The position numbers were made by a program, and so were the translations under genes. Shown here one piece after another: positions 15,575-22,922 of a DNA stretch of 38,758 nucleotides. Numbering within the stretch: position 1 is the stretch's first letter; every line of letters begins with the position of its first letter. The stretch covers positions 1-38,758 of the forward strand of contig NZ_QJRP01000039.1 in assembly GCF_003205295.1 (NCBI RefSeq), given 5' to 3'. This DNA comes from Pseudomonas mosselii. GTDB lineage: Bacteria > Pseudomonadota > Gammaproteobacteria > Pseudomonadales > Pseudomonadaceae. The notes beneath the pieces were generated by a model. The model saw only the letters and a list, made by a program, of their open reading frames with translations, ran no database searches and had not been told where the DNA came from.

Positions 15575-16405
15575 ATGGATGTGCAAACCCTGCGAGCCGA
15601 AGCCTTCAAGGCACTGCATGAGCGTGATGGCGCGTTCGTCATTCCCAACCCATGGGATGCCGGCTCCGCCCGGCTGTTGGCCAGCCTCGGCTTTGAAGCG
15701 CTGGCCACCACCAGTGCCGGGCTGGCGTTCAGCCTCGGACGGCCGGATGCCGAAGGCGCGCTGACGCTCGAAGAGACCCTCGATAACGCCCGGTCCATCG
15801 TCGATGCCACGCCGTTGCCGGTGGCGGCGGATCTGGAAAACGGCTTCGGCGACTTGCCACAAGACTGCGCGCAGACCATCCTGCGTGCCGCCGAAGCAGG
15901 GTTGGTGGGCGGTTCGATCGAGGATGCCAGCGGGCGTAGCGATGCGCCGATCTACGATTTCGAGCTCTCTGTGGCACGGGTGCGTGCCGCCGTGGAGGCC
16001 GCCCGTAGCCTGTCCTTCCCCTTCACTCTCTGCGCCCGCGCCGAGAACCTGCTGCACGGGCGACTTGACCTGGACGACACCATCCGCCGCTTGCAGGCTT
16101 ATGCCGAGGCCGGAGCGGACGTGCTGTACGCGCCGGGTCTGCGTAGCGTCGATGAGATCCGCGCGGTGGTACAGGCCTTGGCGCCCAGGCCTGTGAATGT
16201 GTTGATGGGCATGGCGGGCGTACCGTTGAGCGTGAATCAACTGCAGGACCTTGGCGTGAAGCGCATCAGTGTCGGTTCCTCGCTGGCGCGGGCGGCGTTG
16301 GGCGCCTTGCAGCGGGCCGCGCTGGAAATTCGCGAGCAGGGCACCTTCGGCTATGGTGAGCAGGCCCTGCCTTTCGCCCAGCTCAATGATCTGTTCCGTC
16401 GCTGA
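15575..16405 (+). CDS. Isocitrate lyase / PEP mutase family protein
   Basis: The 276-aa protein belongs to the ICL/PEPM superfamily, TIM-barrel enzymes that make or break C-C or C-P bonds of 2-oxoacids with Mg2+. Seen: NPWDAGSARLL, ATTSAGLAFSLG, the metal site region AADLENGFG (Asp and Glu), SIEDASG, and ARAENLL. The isocitrate-lyase KKCGH signature is absent, so it is one of the smaller members such as methylisocitrate-lyase-like or oxaloacetate-hydrolase-like enzymes; the substrate is open. ATG 15575 has CGGAGG 7 bp upstream. The next gene starts 6 bp after its stop. Confidence 0.88.
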   Translation: MDVQTLRAEAFKALHERDGAFVIPNPWDAGSARLLASLGFEALATTSAGLAFSLGRPDAEGALTLEETLDNARSIVDATPLPVAADLENGFGDLPQDCAQTILRAAEAGLVGGSIEDASGRSDAPIYDFELSVARVRAAVEAARSLSFPFTLCARAENLLHGRLDLDDTIRRLQAYAEAGADVLYAPGLRSVDEIRAVVQALAPRPVNVLMGMAGVPLSVNQLQDLGVKRISVGSSLARAALGALQRAALEIREQGTFGYGEQALPFAQLNDLFRR

Positions 16406-16411
16406 GGTCGC

Positions 16412-17101
16412 ATGCGCAGAGTGTTCATCCTGCTGGGCGGCCTGCTGCTGATTGTGCTGCTCGCCTGGTTGTCGGGCTGGCGTCTGCCGGATGCCTGGAA
16501 TCCCTGGGCTGCCCTGGATGTGCGGCAGTCCCCGAACCTGTTGACGCCGTACAAGCTGTCGCGCCTGCGCGACGATCCAGAGTTGTGCCGACAGGCGTTG
16601 CAGACCACCACGTTGCGCTATCGACAGCAGAGTGACAGCCCGCAGCAGGCCGCCTGCCCGCTGCGTAACGTCTGGCGTGTCGAAGGTGGGCAGGCGCGGT
16701 TGAGCAGCAGTTTCCTCGCCAGCTGTCCGTTGGCCGTGGCCTATGCGCTGTTCGAAGTGCATGGGTTGCAGCCCGCGGCGCAGCGGGTGTTTGGCCAGCC
16801 CGTGGTCCAGGTCGATCATCTGGGCAGTTTCGCCTGTCGCAATGTCTATCACCGCAAGCAAGGCCGGCTAAGCCAGCATGCCACGGCCAATGCCCTGGAT
16901 ATCAGCGGTTTTCGCCTGAAGAATGGCCAACGCATCGTGCTGGCACAGGACTGGCACAAAGAAGGCCCCAAGGCTGATTTTTTGCGCCAGGTGCAGGCTG
17001 CAGCCTGCGAAAGCTTCAGTACGGCGTTGGGGCCGGACTACAACGCCGCGCACCACAACCACTTTCATGTGGACATGGGCTTCTGGCAGATCTGCCGTTG
17101 A
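16412..17101 (+). CDS. Extensin-like C-terminal domain protein, putative peptidase
   Basis: The 229-aa product has an N-terminal signal anchor (residues 4-20, VFILLGGLLLIVLLAWL) and an extensin-like C-terminal domain. The motifs SQHATANALDISG and HNHFHVDMG match the zinc-ligand pattern of the LAS metallopeptidases (His..Asp..His-x-His), so a periplasmic peptidoglycan D,D-peptidase-like role is plausible. Several cysteines (CRQAL, ACPL, SCPLAV, ACRN, ACESF) may form disulfides. The gene begins 6 bp after the lyase-family gene and is convergent, 2 bp apart, with the gene at 17104. Confidence 0.85.
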   Translation: MRRVFILLGGLLLIVLLAWLSGWRLPDAWNPWAALDVRQSPNLLTPYKLSRLRDDPELCRQALQTTTLRYRQQSDSPQQAACPLRNVWRVEGGQARLSSSFLASCPLAVAYALFEVHGLQPAAQRVFGQPVVQVDHLGSFACRNVYHRKQGRLSQHATANALDISGFRLKNGQRIVLAQDWHKEGPKADFLRQVQAAACESFSTALGPDYNAAHHNHFHVDMGFWQICR

Positions 17102-17103
17102 AC

Positions 17104-17724
17104 TCAGGCGTGTACGCGCACGTTGTTCAGCACCACCGGGCGCGCCCAGTGGATATCGAACTCCAGGTCGTTCTGCTGCTTGGCCAGTGTCTGCTCGTCG
17201 AAGGGTTCCGGCGCAGGGTCGAGCAGATTGGTCTCGAACTCGGCGATCGGCAGGAACAGCGGCCGCGGCGATGGGCCGGGGCCGGGCTCGGCGATGGGGT
17301 GGCCCTGGCTCATGACCACCGGGCGCAGCCAGCTGTTGCTGATATCGAGCTGGCGTTGTTGCTCGATCAGTTCGACGGTGTCGAAGGGTTCGGGGGCGGG
17401 TGGCAGCAGCTTGGCTTCCAGTTCCGCCTTGGGCAGGAACAGTGGCTCGGGCGGGGCCACTTCGGTGTCGTGAACCGGCAGGGCACGCTGGGCGTCGATC
17501 AGGGCAAGGGCCCGGGCGCCGCCGACCGGTTCGCCGCTGTCCTTGTCGCACTGCAACAGCGCCTGGCTGAAGGTGTCGACTTCGCCTTCCGACTGCTCTG
17601 CCATGGCCCGGGCAAAGAAATCCTGCCACAGGTGGCTGACGCCACCCAGTGCCTGGGTATTCTGTCGACCGTAGTTGCCGACGGGCGACAAGTAGGTCAA
17701 GCCGATGGGAAGAGTGTCTGACAT
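17104..17724 (-). CDS. Hypothetical protein with internal 44-residue duplication
   Basis: The 206-aa protein has no domain I can name. Residues 94-137 and 155-198 are a tandem duplication: each unit reads PLFLPxAExExxLLxPAPEPFD, a helical QQ stretch, then WxRPVV, with about 26 of 44 positions identical by eye. The N-terminal 90 residues contain a helical stretch (SHLWQDFFARAMAEQ). No signal peptide or membrane segment is seen. ATG 17724 lacks a strong ribosome-binding site. It is divergent from rsmJ (96 bp) and convergent with the extensin-like gene without a terminator between them. Confidence 0.78.
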   Translation of the reverse strand: MSDTLPIGLTYLSPVGNYGRQNTQALGGVSHLWQDFFARAMAEQSEGEVDTFSQALLQCDKDSGEPVGGARALALIDAQRALPVHDTEVAPPEPLFLPKAELEAKLLPPAPEPFDTVELIEQQRQLDISNSWLRPVVMSQGHPIAEPGPGPSPRPLFLPIAEFETNLLDPAPEPFDEQTLAKQQNDLEFDIHWARPVVLNNVRVHA

Positions 17725-17820
17725 GGCAGTCGCGGACGTTGAGCTCTGGCAGAATAGCGGGATATTGCCTTTATCGGCTCTGGCCGGGGTTTCATTAATT
17801 TTTTTCGAGTGCGGGAACGG

Positions 17821-18603
17821 ATGGTAGAGCAACAGCAGGGCGCAGGTATCAGGGTCGAGGCACTGGCCCCGCAGTTCCAGGTGCAGGCCGAGGCGTGGGC
17901 CGAGCGGCTGGGCTTGCCGTTGGTCGATGAAACCGCGGAATTCGCCGTGCAACTGGGCGGCGAGGGCCTGCAGATCCAGCAGTTGGGGCCGCAGGCACCG
18001 GGGCCGGTGCGGGTGGATTTCGTCGAGGGGCAGGCGGCGCACCGGCGGCTGTACGGCGGTGGCAACGGGCAGATGATCGCCAAGGCCGTGGGTATTGCCC
18101 AGGGCGTGCGTCCGCGGGTGCTCGATGCCACGGCGGGGTTGGGTAAGGACGCGTTCGTGCTGGCCAGCCTGGGTTGCCAGATGACCCTGATCGAGCGCCA
18201 GCCGTTGATTGCCGCGCTGCTGGAGGATGGCCTGGCGCGGGCGCGCGGGGATGAGGAAATCGGACCGATCGTTGCGCGCATGCGCCTGCTGACGGGCAAT
18301 GCCATCGAGCGGATGCGGGGCTGGGAGGGGGAGGCGCCGCAGGTGATCTACCTGGATCCGATGTTTCCGCATCGGGACAAGAGTGCGTTGGTGAAGAAGG
18401 AAATGCGGGTATTCAGGCCTTTGGTCGGCGATGACCTGGATGCGCCGGCGTTGCTCGAGGCGGCCTTGGCGTTGGCCACGCACCGGGTGGTGGTCAAGCG
18501 GCCGCGCAAGGCGCCTGTCATCGAGGGGGCCAAGCCGAGTCATAGCCTGGAAGGGAAGTCGAGTCGGTACGATATTTATCCCAAGAAGGCGTTGAAGGCT
18601 TGA
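17821..18603 (+). CDS. rsmJ: 16S rRNA (guanine(1516)-N2)-methyltransferase
   Basis: Methylates G1516 of 16S rRNA using S-adenosylmethionine. The 260-aa product has the class I methyltransferase motif LDATAGLGKDAFVLASLG (about residues 101-118), the acidic motif II TLIERQ and the catalytic YLDPMFP, with the RsmJ C-terminus KKALKA. ATG 17821 is used; the upstream sequence has only a weak GCGGGAA. Its 3' end is followed by a 231-bp spacer with the FKBP promoter, and no terminator is evident. Confidence 0.93.
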   Translation: MVEQQQGAGIRVEALAPQFQVQAEAWAERLGLPLVDETAEFAVQLGGEGLQIQQLGPQAPGPVRVDFVEGQAAHRRLYGGGNGQMIAKAVGIAQGVRPRVLDATAGLGKDAFVLASLGCQMTLIERQPLIAALLEDGLARARGDEEIGPIVARMRLLTGNAIERMRGWEGEAPQVIYLDPMFPHRDKSALVKKEMRVFRPLVGDDLDAPALLEAALALATHRVVVKRPRKAPVIEGAKPSHSLEGKSSRYDIYPKKALKA

Positions 18604-18723
18604 TTGTTGGTTAGTTGATTTTGGTCGGTGTTGGTTTGAGACACTCTGGGAGCCCTGACCCCCGAAAACATTCAATAATGGCCATAGGCCGCCCCCGCCT
18701 GCCATGAACAACCTTTCACTCAG

Positions 18724-18750
18724 GAACTTCCAACCTGCAACCCACTCTTA
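18724..18750 (+). promoter_or_regulatory. Probable AlgU (sigma-22) promoter of the FKBP lipoprotein gene
   Basis: GAACTT (18724-18729), a 16-bp spacer and TCTTA (18746-18750) match the AlgU consensus GAACTT-N16/17-TCTGA with one mismatch. The start site would be about 78 bp before the FKBP ATG. Confidence 0.72.
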
Positions 18751-18834
18751 TGCCGGTAGCCATTGGTCGCGGCCGCCTGCTAAGCTCGCGGCTTTACCCT
18801 GATTGCCCTCATGGCGCATGAACAAGGAAATTAC

Positions 18835-19557
18835 ATGAAACAGCATCGTTTGGCGGCCGCGGTTGCCCTGGTAGGCCTGGTCCTCGCGGGCTGCGACGCC
18901 CAGACCAGCAGCGTCGAGCTGAAGACTCCGGCACAGAAGGCCTCCTACGGTATCGGCCTGAACATGGGCAAGAGCCTGGCTCAGGAAGGCATGGACGACC
19001 TGGACTCGAAAGCCGTCGCCCAGGGCATCGAGGACGCGGTAGGCAAGAAAGAGCAGCGCATCAAGGACGAAGAGCTGGTTGAAGCCTTCACCGCCTTGCA
19101 GAAGCGCGCCGAAGAACGCCTGGCCAAGGCCAGCGAGGAAGCTGCCGCCGCCGGCAAGAAGTTCCTCGAGGAAAACGGCAAGAAGCCTGGCGTGATCACC
19201 ACCGCTTCGGGCCTGCAGTATGAAGTGGTCAAGAAGGCCGACGGCCCGCAACCCAAGCCGACCGACGTGGTCACTGTCCACTACGAAGGCAAGCTGACCG
19301 ACGGCAAGGTCTTCGACAGCTCCGTCGAGCGCGGCAGCCCGATCGACCTGCCGGTCAGCGGCGTGATCCCGGGCTGGGTCGAAGGCCTGCAACTGATGCA
19401 CGTCGGCGAGAAGTACAAGCTGTACATCCCGGCTGAGCTGGCCTATGGCGCCCAGAGCCCGAGCCCGCTGATCCCGGCCAACTCGGTCCTGGTCTTCGAC
19501 CTGGAACTGATTGCCATCAAGGATCCGGCCAAGGCCGACCAGGCACCGGCCAAGTAA
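18835..19557 (+). CDS. FKBP-type peptidyl-prolyl isomerase lipoprotein
   Basis: A Mip/FkpA/FklB-like folding catalyst of the periplasm, anchored by lipid. The 240-aa product has lipobox LAGC with Cys20, a helical FKBP N-terminal dimerisation domain (about 30-125) and a C-terminal FKBP domain (about 130-230). Conserved active-site features include VHYEGKLTDGKVFDSS, VIPGWVEGLQLM and AYGAQSPSPLIPANSVLVFDLELI. ATG 18835 has AAGGA 6 bp upstream and gives a standard signal peptide; the in-frame ATG 18811 would add eight residues without a ribosome-binding site. An AlgU-type promoter upstream suggests envelope-stress control. A strong terminator follows. Confidence 0.93.
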   Translation: MKQHRLAAAVALVGLVLAGCDAQTSSVELKTPAQKASYGIGLNMGKSLAQEGMDDLDSKAVAQGIEDAVGKKEQRIKDEELVEAFTALQKRAEERLAKASEEAAAAGKKFLEENGKKPGVITTASGLQYEVVKKADGPQPKPTDVVTVHYEGKLTDGKVFDSSVERGSPIDLPVSGVIPGWVEGLQLMHVGEKYKLYIPAELAYGAQSPSPLIPANSVLVFDLELIAIKDPAKADQAPAK

Positions 19558-19577
19558 TACCCGGCCCGTTGCAAGAA

Positions 19578-19609
19578 GACGCCCCGTTTCGACGGGGCGT
19601 CGTCGTTTT
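19578..19609 (+). terminator. Intrinsic terminator of the FKBP gene
   Basis: Perfect 10-bp arms GACGCCCCGT (19578-19587) and ACGGGGCGTC (19592-19601) with a TTCG tetraloop, followed by GTCGTTTT. Confidence 0.92.
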
Positions 19610-19685
19610 CAGTCCGGCTTGACGCGAACCGTCGGCGTCATTCACTGTCGCAAGCAGTAGCCGTGCAGACGCGGGTGCCGGTGTC

Positions 19686-19698
19686 GCAAAACGTTTGC
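19686..19698. promoter_or_regulatory. LacI-like palindrome AAACGTTT
   Basis: GCAAAACGTTTGC contains a perfect AAACGTTT centre flanked by GCA and GC, resembling half-sites bound by LacI/GalR-type regulators. It lies 140 bp before the ykvA-like gene. The match is short and may be accidental. Confidence 0.3.
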
Positions 19699-19789
19699 GC
19701 GATTGAAACGGTTGTGTAAAAAACGCCCGATTCGTACCCGGCCCTTGCCCGGCGGGCACCACGCGGCGCCAATGTCGCCCTGTTCACAA

Positions 19790-19816
19790 GGTTATCCACA
19801 ATAAATGTGGATAACC
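19790..19816. promoter_or_regulatory. Pair of inverted consensus DnaA boxes
   Basis: TTATCCACA at 19792-19800 and its reverse complement TGTGGATAA at 19806-19814 are both perfect DnaA boxes, facing each other across ATAAA. Together they form an 11-bp inverted repeat (GGTTATCCACA / TGTGGATAACC). They end 20 bp before the start codon of the ykvA-like gene, in its likely promoter or leader. Confidence 0.8.
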
Positions 19817-19836
19817 CCTGCTCCTCTGGAGGTCCC

Positions 19837-20277
19837 ATGAGCGCACCCTGGAATTTCGCCCGCTTCCTGCCCTTGGCCGAGCGCCTGCTCAGTCGTGGCC
19901 GGCTGCCGGCCCTGTTGTTCGCGGTGGCCCGCAAGGGACCGAAACTGGGCCAGTTACGCGAGGACCTGCGCCTGATGCAGGCGCTGTGCCTGGCCTGGTG
20001 GCGTGGCGAGTACCGCGCCGTCAGCCCCAAGGCGCTGGTGACCATCGTCGCCGGGCTGCTGTACTTTGTGAGCCCCCTGGACGCCATTCCCGACTGGTTG
20101 CTGGGTGTCGGCCTGCTCGACGACATCGCCGTGCTGGGCTGGGTGCTCAAGACCGTGGCCGATGAGCTGGGCCGCTTCAAGGCTTGGCGCGACGCCCAGG
20201 CACCGGAGCGGCTGCGGGTGGTCGAGCGCCTGCCGGACACCCCCGAGGCGCTGCGTCTCGAGCGTCCCGGCAGCTGA
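19837..20277 (+). CDS. YkvA family protein (DUF1232)
   Basis: The 146-aa membrane-associated protein has a DUF1232 core (about residues 60-105) with LVTIVAGLLYFVSPLDAIPDWLLGVGLLDDIAVLGW. The motif SPLDxIPD is diagnostic. The family has no established biochemical role; eukaryotic relatives (RNF170-type) share the small membrane domain. ATG 19837 has GGAGG 4 bp upstream. A pair of perfect DnaA boxes overlaps its leader, so its transcription could respond to DnaA. The XRE gene 91 bp downstream has its own promoter. Confidence 0.9.
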   Translation: MSAPWNFARFLPLAERLLSRGRLPALLFAVARKGPKLGQLREDLRLMQALCLAWWRGEYRAVSPKALVTIVAGLLYFVSPLDAIPDWLLGVGLLDDIAVLGWVLKTVADELGRFKAWRDAQAPERLRVVERLPDTPEALRLERPGS

Positions 20278-20281
20278 TTCC

Positions 20282-20350
20282 GTACAGACCCCCGAGGTTG
20301 GTAATATAATTGGCATAAGGGTTATGCCTACGGATTACATGCCGTAATCC
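20282..20350 (+). promoter_or_regulatory. Promoter with two adjacent inverted-repeat operators (XRE operon)
   Basis: A perfect TATAAT (20305-20310) forms the -10; the -35 is poor (CGTACA or GTACAG at 20281-20287). Immediately downstream are two perfect inverted repeats: GGCATAA-GGG-TTATGCC (20312-20328) and GGATTAC-ATGCC-GTAATCC (20332-20350). Both cover the start of the transcript, as expected for repressor sites. The encoded XRE protein is the obvious candidate to bind one of them. Confidence 0.65.
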
Positions 20351-20367
20351 AACGTCAAGGGGGTTGT

Positions 20368-20712
20368 ATGGGTATTCAGGTCATCAGCCGGGACGGTCAG
20401 CCCGAGTACGCAGTGGTTCCCTGGGAGCAATATCAGAAGTTGCTGGTGGCCGCAGGCCAGGCGTCGGCCGTAGCTCCCGACTCAGTCAGTCACAATGAGA
20501 GCACTCAACCGAGCGCCAGCCAGTCCTCCCTGGACCAGCTGGCGTCCTTGCGTCAGGCCAAGGGCCTGGCCCCGGAGCAATTGGCACGCAGTGTCGGCAT
20601 CAGCCCGGCCTACTTGGCGATGATCGAGTCCGGGGAGCGACGCCCGGACGCTGCGATCCTGCGCAGCCTGGCCTGGCACCTGGGCGTGGCCGGCTGGAGC
20701 GAGCCGTCATGA
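20368..20712 (+). CDS. XRE-family DNA-binding protein
   Basis: The 114-aa protein has an N-terminal strand-rich stretch (GIQVISRDGQPEYAVVPWEQYQKLL, about residues 2-26) like the start of Phd/PrlF-type antitoxins, then a Ser/Gln-rich linker (30-55). A Cro/CI helix-turn-helix follows at about 56-110 (LRQAKGLAPEQLARSVGISPAYLAMIESGERRPD). ATG 20368 has GGGGG near it (CAAGGGGGTTGT). Its stop overlaps the start of the next gene (ATGA). With two palindromes over its own transcription start it is probably autoregulated. It may be the antitoxin or regulator of a two-gene module; this is inference. Confidence 0.88.
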   Translation: MGIQVISRDGQPEYAVVPWEQYQKLLVAAGQASAVAPDSVSHNESTQPSASQSSLDQLASLRQAKGLAPEQLARSVGISPAYLAMIESGERRPDAAILRSLAWHLGVAGWSEPS

Positions 20713-21077
20713 GCCAGGTCAGGATCAGCCGTCAGCAGTGGCAGAGCCTGCTGACCGAGCTCGACCTGGCCCGCCGTCAACGCCACCTGCTCACCTACCG
20801 TGCGCTGCTCGAGCGTCTGCAATTGCCCAGCCCGGCCATGCAGACCCTGACGGCGGCCCTCGAGTACCTGGCGACGCTCGACGCCCGCGCCGAGCAGCCG
20901 CTGCGCAGTTCGCTGGTGATCAGCCAGGGGGCCAGTCGCCTGCCACGCACCGGGTTCTTCGAGTGCGTCGAGCGCCTGGGGCGGTTTTCCGGGCCGGTGG
21001 ATGGCATGGAGGCGGCATCCTGGCATGCCTCGGAAGTGGTGCGGGTGTTCGAGTATCGCTACCCGGAAGAAGCCTGA
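20709..21077 (+). CDS. Unknown protein coupled to the XRE regulator
   Basis: The 122-aa protein is not one I recognise. The N-terminal half is helical (ISRQQWQSLLTELDLARRQRHLLTYRALLERLQL, then SPAMQTLTAALEYLATLDARAE), reminiscent of a small winged or helical DNA-binding-like fold. The C-terminal half contains LVISQGASRLPRTGFFECVERLGRF and a final VVRVFEYRY strand. There is no signal peptide or membrane segment. The ATG lies inside the XRE stop (ATGA overlap), so the pair is translated together. It could be the effector of an XRE-controlled two-gene module, but conservation in other pseudomonads at this place (from memory) argues for a housekeeping role. Confidence 0.8.
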   Translation: MSQVRISRQQWQSLLTELDLARRQRHLLTYRALLERLQLPSPAMQTLTAALEYLATLDARAEQPLRSSLVISQGASRLPRTGFFECVERLGRFSGPVDGMEAASWHASEVVRVFEYRYPEEA

Positions 21078-21099
21078 AACCGGGGCTGTAGGCTGGATT

Positions 21100-21141
21100 G
21101 TGGGAGCCGGCTTGCCGGCGAAAGGACCGCATAGCGGTCCT
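21100..21141. terminator. REP-derived hairpin region between convergent genes
   Basis: A single degenerate REP-like hairpin (GTGGGAGCCGGCTTGCCGGCGA, arms around 21105-21120) is followed by perfect arms AGGACCGC (21123-21130) / GCGGTCCT (21134-21141). AAA before and TCTGGTTT after allow termination in both directions, for the plus-strand XRE pair and the minus-strand EAL gene ending at 21147. Confidence 0.6.
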
Positions 21142-21146
21142 CTGGT

Positions 21147-22904
21147 TTAGCTCAGCGCAGTCGTATCGATCAGGCTCAGGCCTGAGCCACCGCCATCCTT
21201 GGCCTGGCGCTTGGCCTGGGAGGCGAGTTCGGCCAGTTGGCCGGCATCCAGCCCGTCGCTACTGTCGGGCCCCAGCCAGACCACGCCGATCGACAGTGAC
21301 AGCAAGGCGAACATCTCCCGCTGTCCCTGGCGGTTGTGGGCGATGAAGCATCCGGCTTCGAGGTGTTCGCTGCGGTAGAAGCGTTGGCATTGCCGGCCAA
21401 AGGCCTCCAGGAGCAATTGCAGGCGCTCGCGCCAGTCCGCCGAGCCCAGCACCAGCATGAAGTCGTCGCCGCCGATATGGCCGACGAAGTCCCGGTTCGG
21501 GTCGACGCAGTCGTTCAGGCACTGGGCCAGACACAACAGCACTTCATCGCCACGAGCATAGCCATAGATATCGTTGAAAGGCTTGAAGCTGTCGATGTCC
21601 ACGTAGCACACGGCGGCCTCGCGCCGCTGCAGCAACAGGCGCGCCAGGCACTGCTGGATCGGCACGTTGCCCGGCAGCAGGGTGAGCGGATTGGCGTGCC
21701 TCGCCTGCTGGAGCTTCTGCTCGGTGATCAACTTGAGCACGTCGATCACCCGTCCGAGCCCCAGGTATCGCCCATTCCGGGTGATGATGAAGTCTTCCTC
21801 GATACGCTGACGGGCTCGGCTGGTGAGCAGGCGGCTGACCTGCTGCAGCGACTGGCCGCGCTCGACGGCGAGAAAGTCCTGGCTCATCAGTCGGCTGATC
21901 GGCTTGCGCGCGAACAGGTCGGTACCGAAGGGCTGAAGCAGGGCGTCGGCGAGCGAGTGTCGGTGGACGATGCCACAGGGACAGCCTTGCTCGTCCAGCA
22001 CGGCGAGGGAGTTGAGGTTGGCCTGGCGGCGGAAGGCGTCGAGCACCTGCTGCGTGGCGGTATCGAGGGTGACCGAAGATTGCTGGATCAGTAGGGCACT
22101 GAGGTCGCTGCTGTCCTCGCTCAGTGCAACGGCGGTGCCTGGCTCTGGGGGCGGCAGGCCGAGGCTGTCGCCTGCTGGAAACTCCTGGGGGCGGCCGAGC
22201 AGGTAGCCCTGGACGAGGTTCACTCCCATGTCGCCCAGCACTGCCAGCTCCTCGGCCAGTTCGATGCCCTCGGCGATCACCTGGGCGCGGGAGGCACGGG
22301 CGATCTGCAGGATCGAACCGACGAACTCGCGCTTGAGCGGGTCCTGGTGGATGCCGTCGATGAAATGGCGGTCGATCTTTACATAGTCCGGGCGCAGCTC
22401 CGACCACAGACGCAGGCTCGAGTAACCGGCTCCCAGGTCGTCCAGAGCAATGGAAAAGCCCATGTCGCGGTAGTGGTGCAGGGCGTTGTACAGCAACTGG
22501 AAGTCTTCGGTGGGTGTCTGCTCGGTCAGCTCGATGACCACCCTGCTGGGCGCCAGACCGATCATTTCGAGCATCTGCAGGGTGCGCCCGGACGGGTAGT
22601 CGGGTTCGACCAGGGACTCGGGCGAAACGTTTAGGAACAACTGGCCCGGCAGGTTCAGTTCGCTGAAGCGGCGGCAGGCGGTTTCCCGGCACAGCACCTC
22701 CAGTTCGGCGAGGCGACCGGCCTGGCGGGCGATGGCGAACAGGTTCAACGGCGAGTGCAGTGGGCTGTTGGACGGGCCGCGGCTCAGGGCTTCATAGCCG
22801 AGGACGCGTCGTTCGGAAAGGCAGACGATGGGTTGGAACAGACAGTGGATGCTGCGTTGAGCCAGGATGGCGCTCAATGCGCTGAGCTGTTCGGTGACGG
22901 TCAT
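21147..22904 (-). CDS. EAL-CBS-GGDEF cyclic-di-GMP protein
   Basis: The 585-aa cytoplasmic protein has an N-terminal EAL phosphodiesterase domain (about 15-250), a central pair of CBS domains (about 290-400) and a C-terminal GGDEF domain (about 420-575), the reverse of the usual GGDEF-EAL order. EAL catalytic landmarks are intact: YEAL (E38), NVSPE, ELTE, ALDDLGAGYSSL, VKID, AEGIE and QGYLLGRP. The GGDEF signature reads GGDDF (478-482), with Asp at the catalytic Glu position, and the RxxD inhibitory site is absent. Phosphodiesterase activity is therefore likely and cyclase activity doubtful; the CBS pair may sense adenine nucleotides. ATG 22904 has AGGA 8 bp upstream; ATG 22958 has none. It lies directly behind the terminator of prc. 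Confidence 0.92.
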   Translation of the reverse strand: MTVTEQLSALSAILAQRSIHCLFQPIVCLSERRVLGYEALSRGPSNSPLHSPLNLFAIARQAGRLAELEVLCRETACRRFSELNLPGQLFLNVSPESLVEPDYPSGRTLQMLEMIGLAPSRVVIELTEQTPTEDFQLLYNALHHYRDMGFSIALDDLGAGYSSLRLWSELRPDYVKIDRHFIDGIHQDPLKREFVGSILQIARASRAQVIAEGIELAEELAVLGDMGVNLVQGYLLGRPQEFPAGDSLGLPPPEPGTAVALSEDSSDLSALLIQQSSVTLDTATQQVLDAFRRQANLNSLAVLDEQGCPCGIVHRHSLADALLQPFGTDLFARKPISRLMSQDFLAVERGQSLQQVSRLLTSRARQRIEEDFIITRNGRYLGLGRVIDVLKLITEQKLQQARHANPLTLLPGNVPIQQCLARLLLQRREAAVCYVDIDSFKPFNDIYGYARGDEVLLCLAQCLNDCVDPNRDFVGHIGGDDFMLVLGSADWRERLQLLLEAFGRQCQRFYRSEHLEAGCFIAHNRQGQREMFALLSLSIGVVWLGPDSSDGLDAGQLAELASQAKRQAKDGGGSGLSLIDTTALS

Positions 22905-22922
22905 GGACTGCTTCCTGAAGTG

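Noticed and set aside
19686..19698. LacI-family operator controlling the ykvA-like gene
   Set aside because: The AAACGTTT core is short, and no LacI-type regulator is encoded in the window; kept only as a low-confidence site.
20281..20291. Second copy or relic of the MITE end
   Set aside because: CGTACAGACCC matches the right end at 7260-7270, but only 11 bp agree and no second terminal repeat is found nearby.
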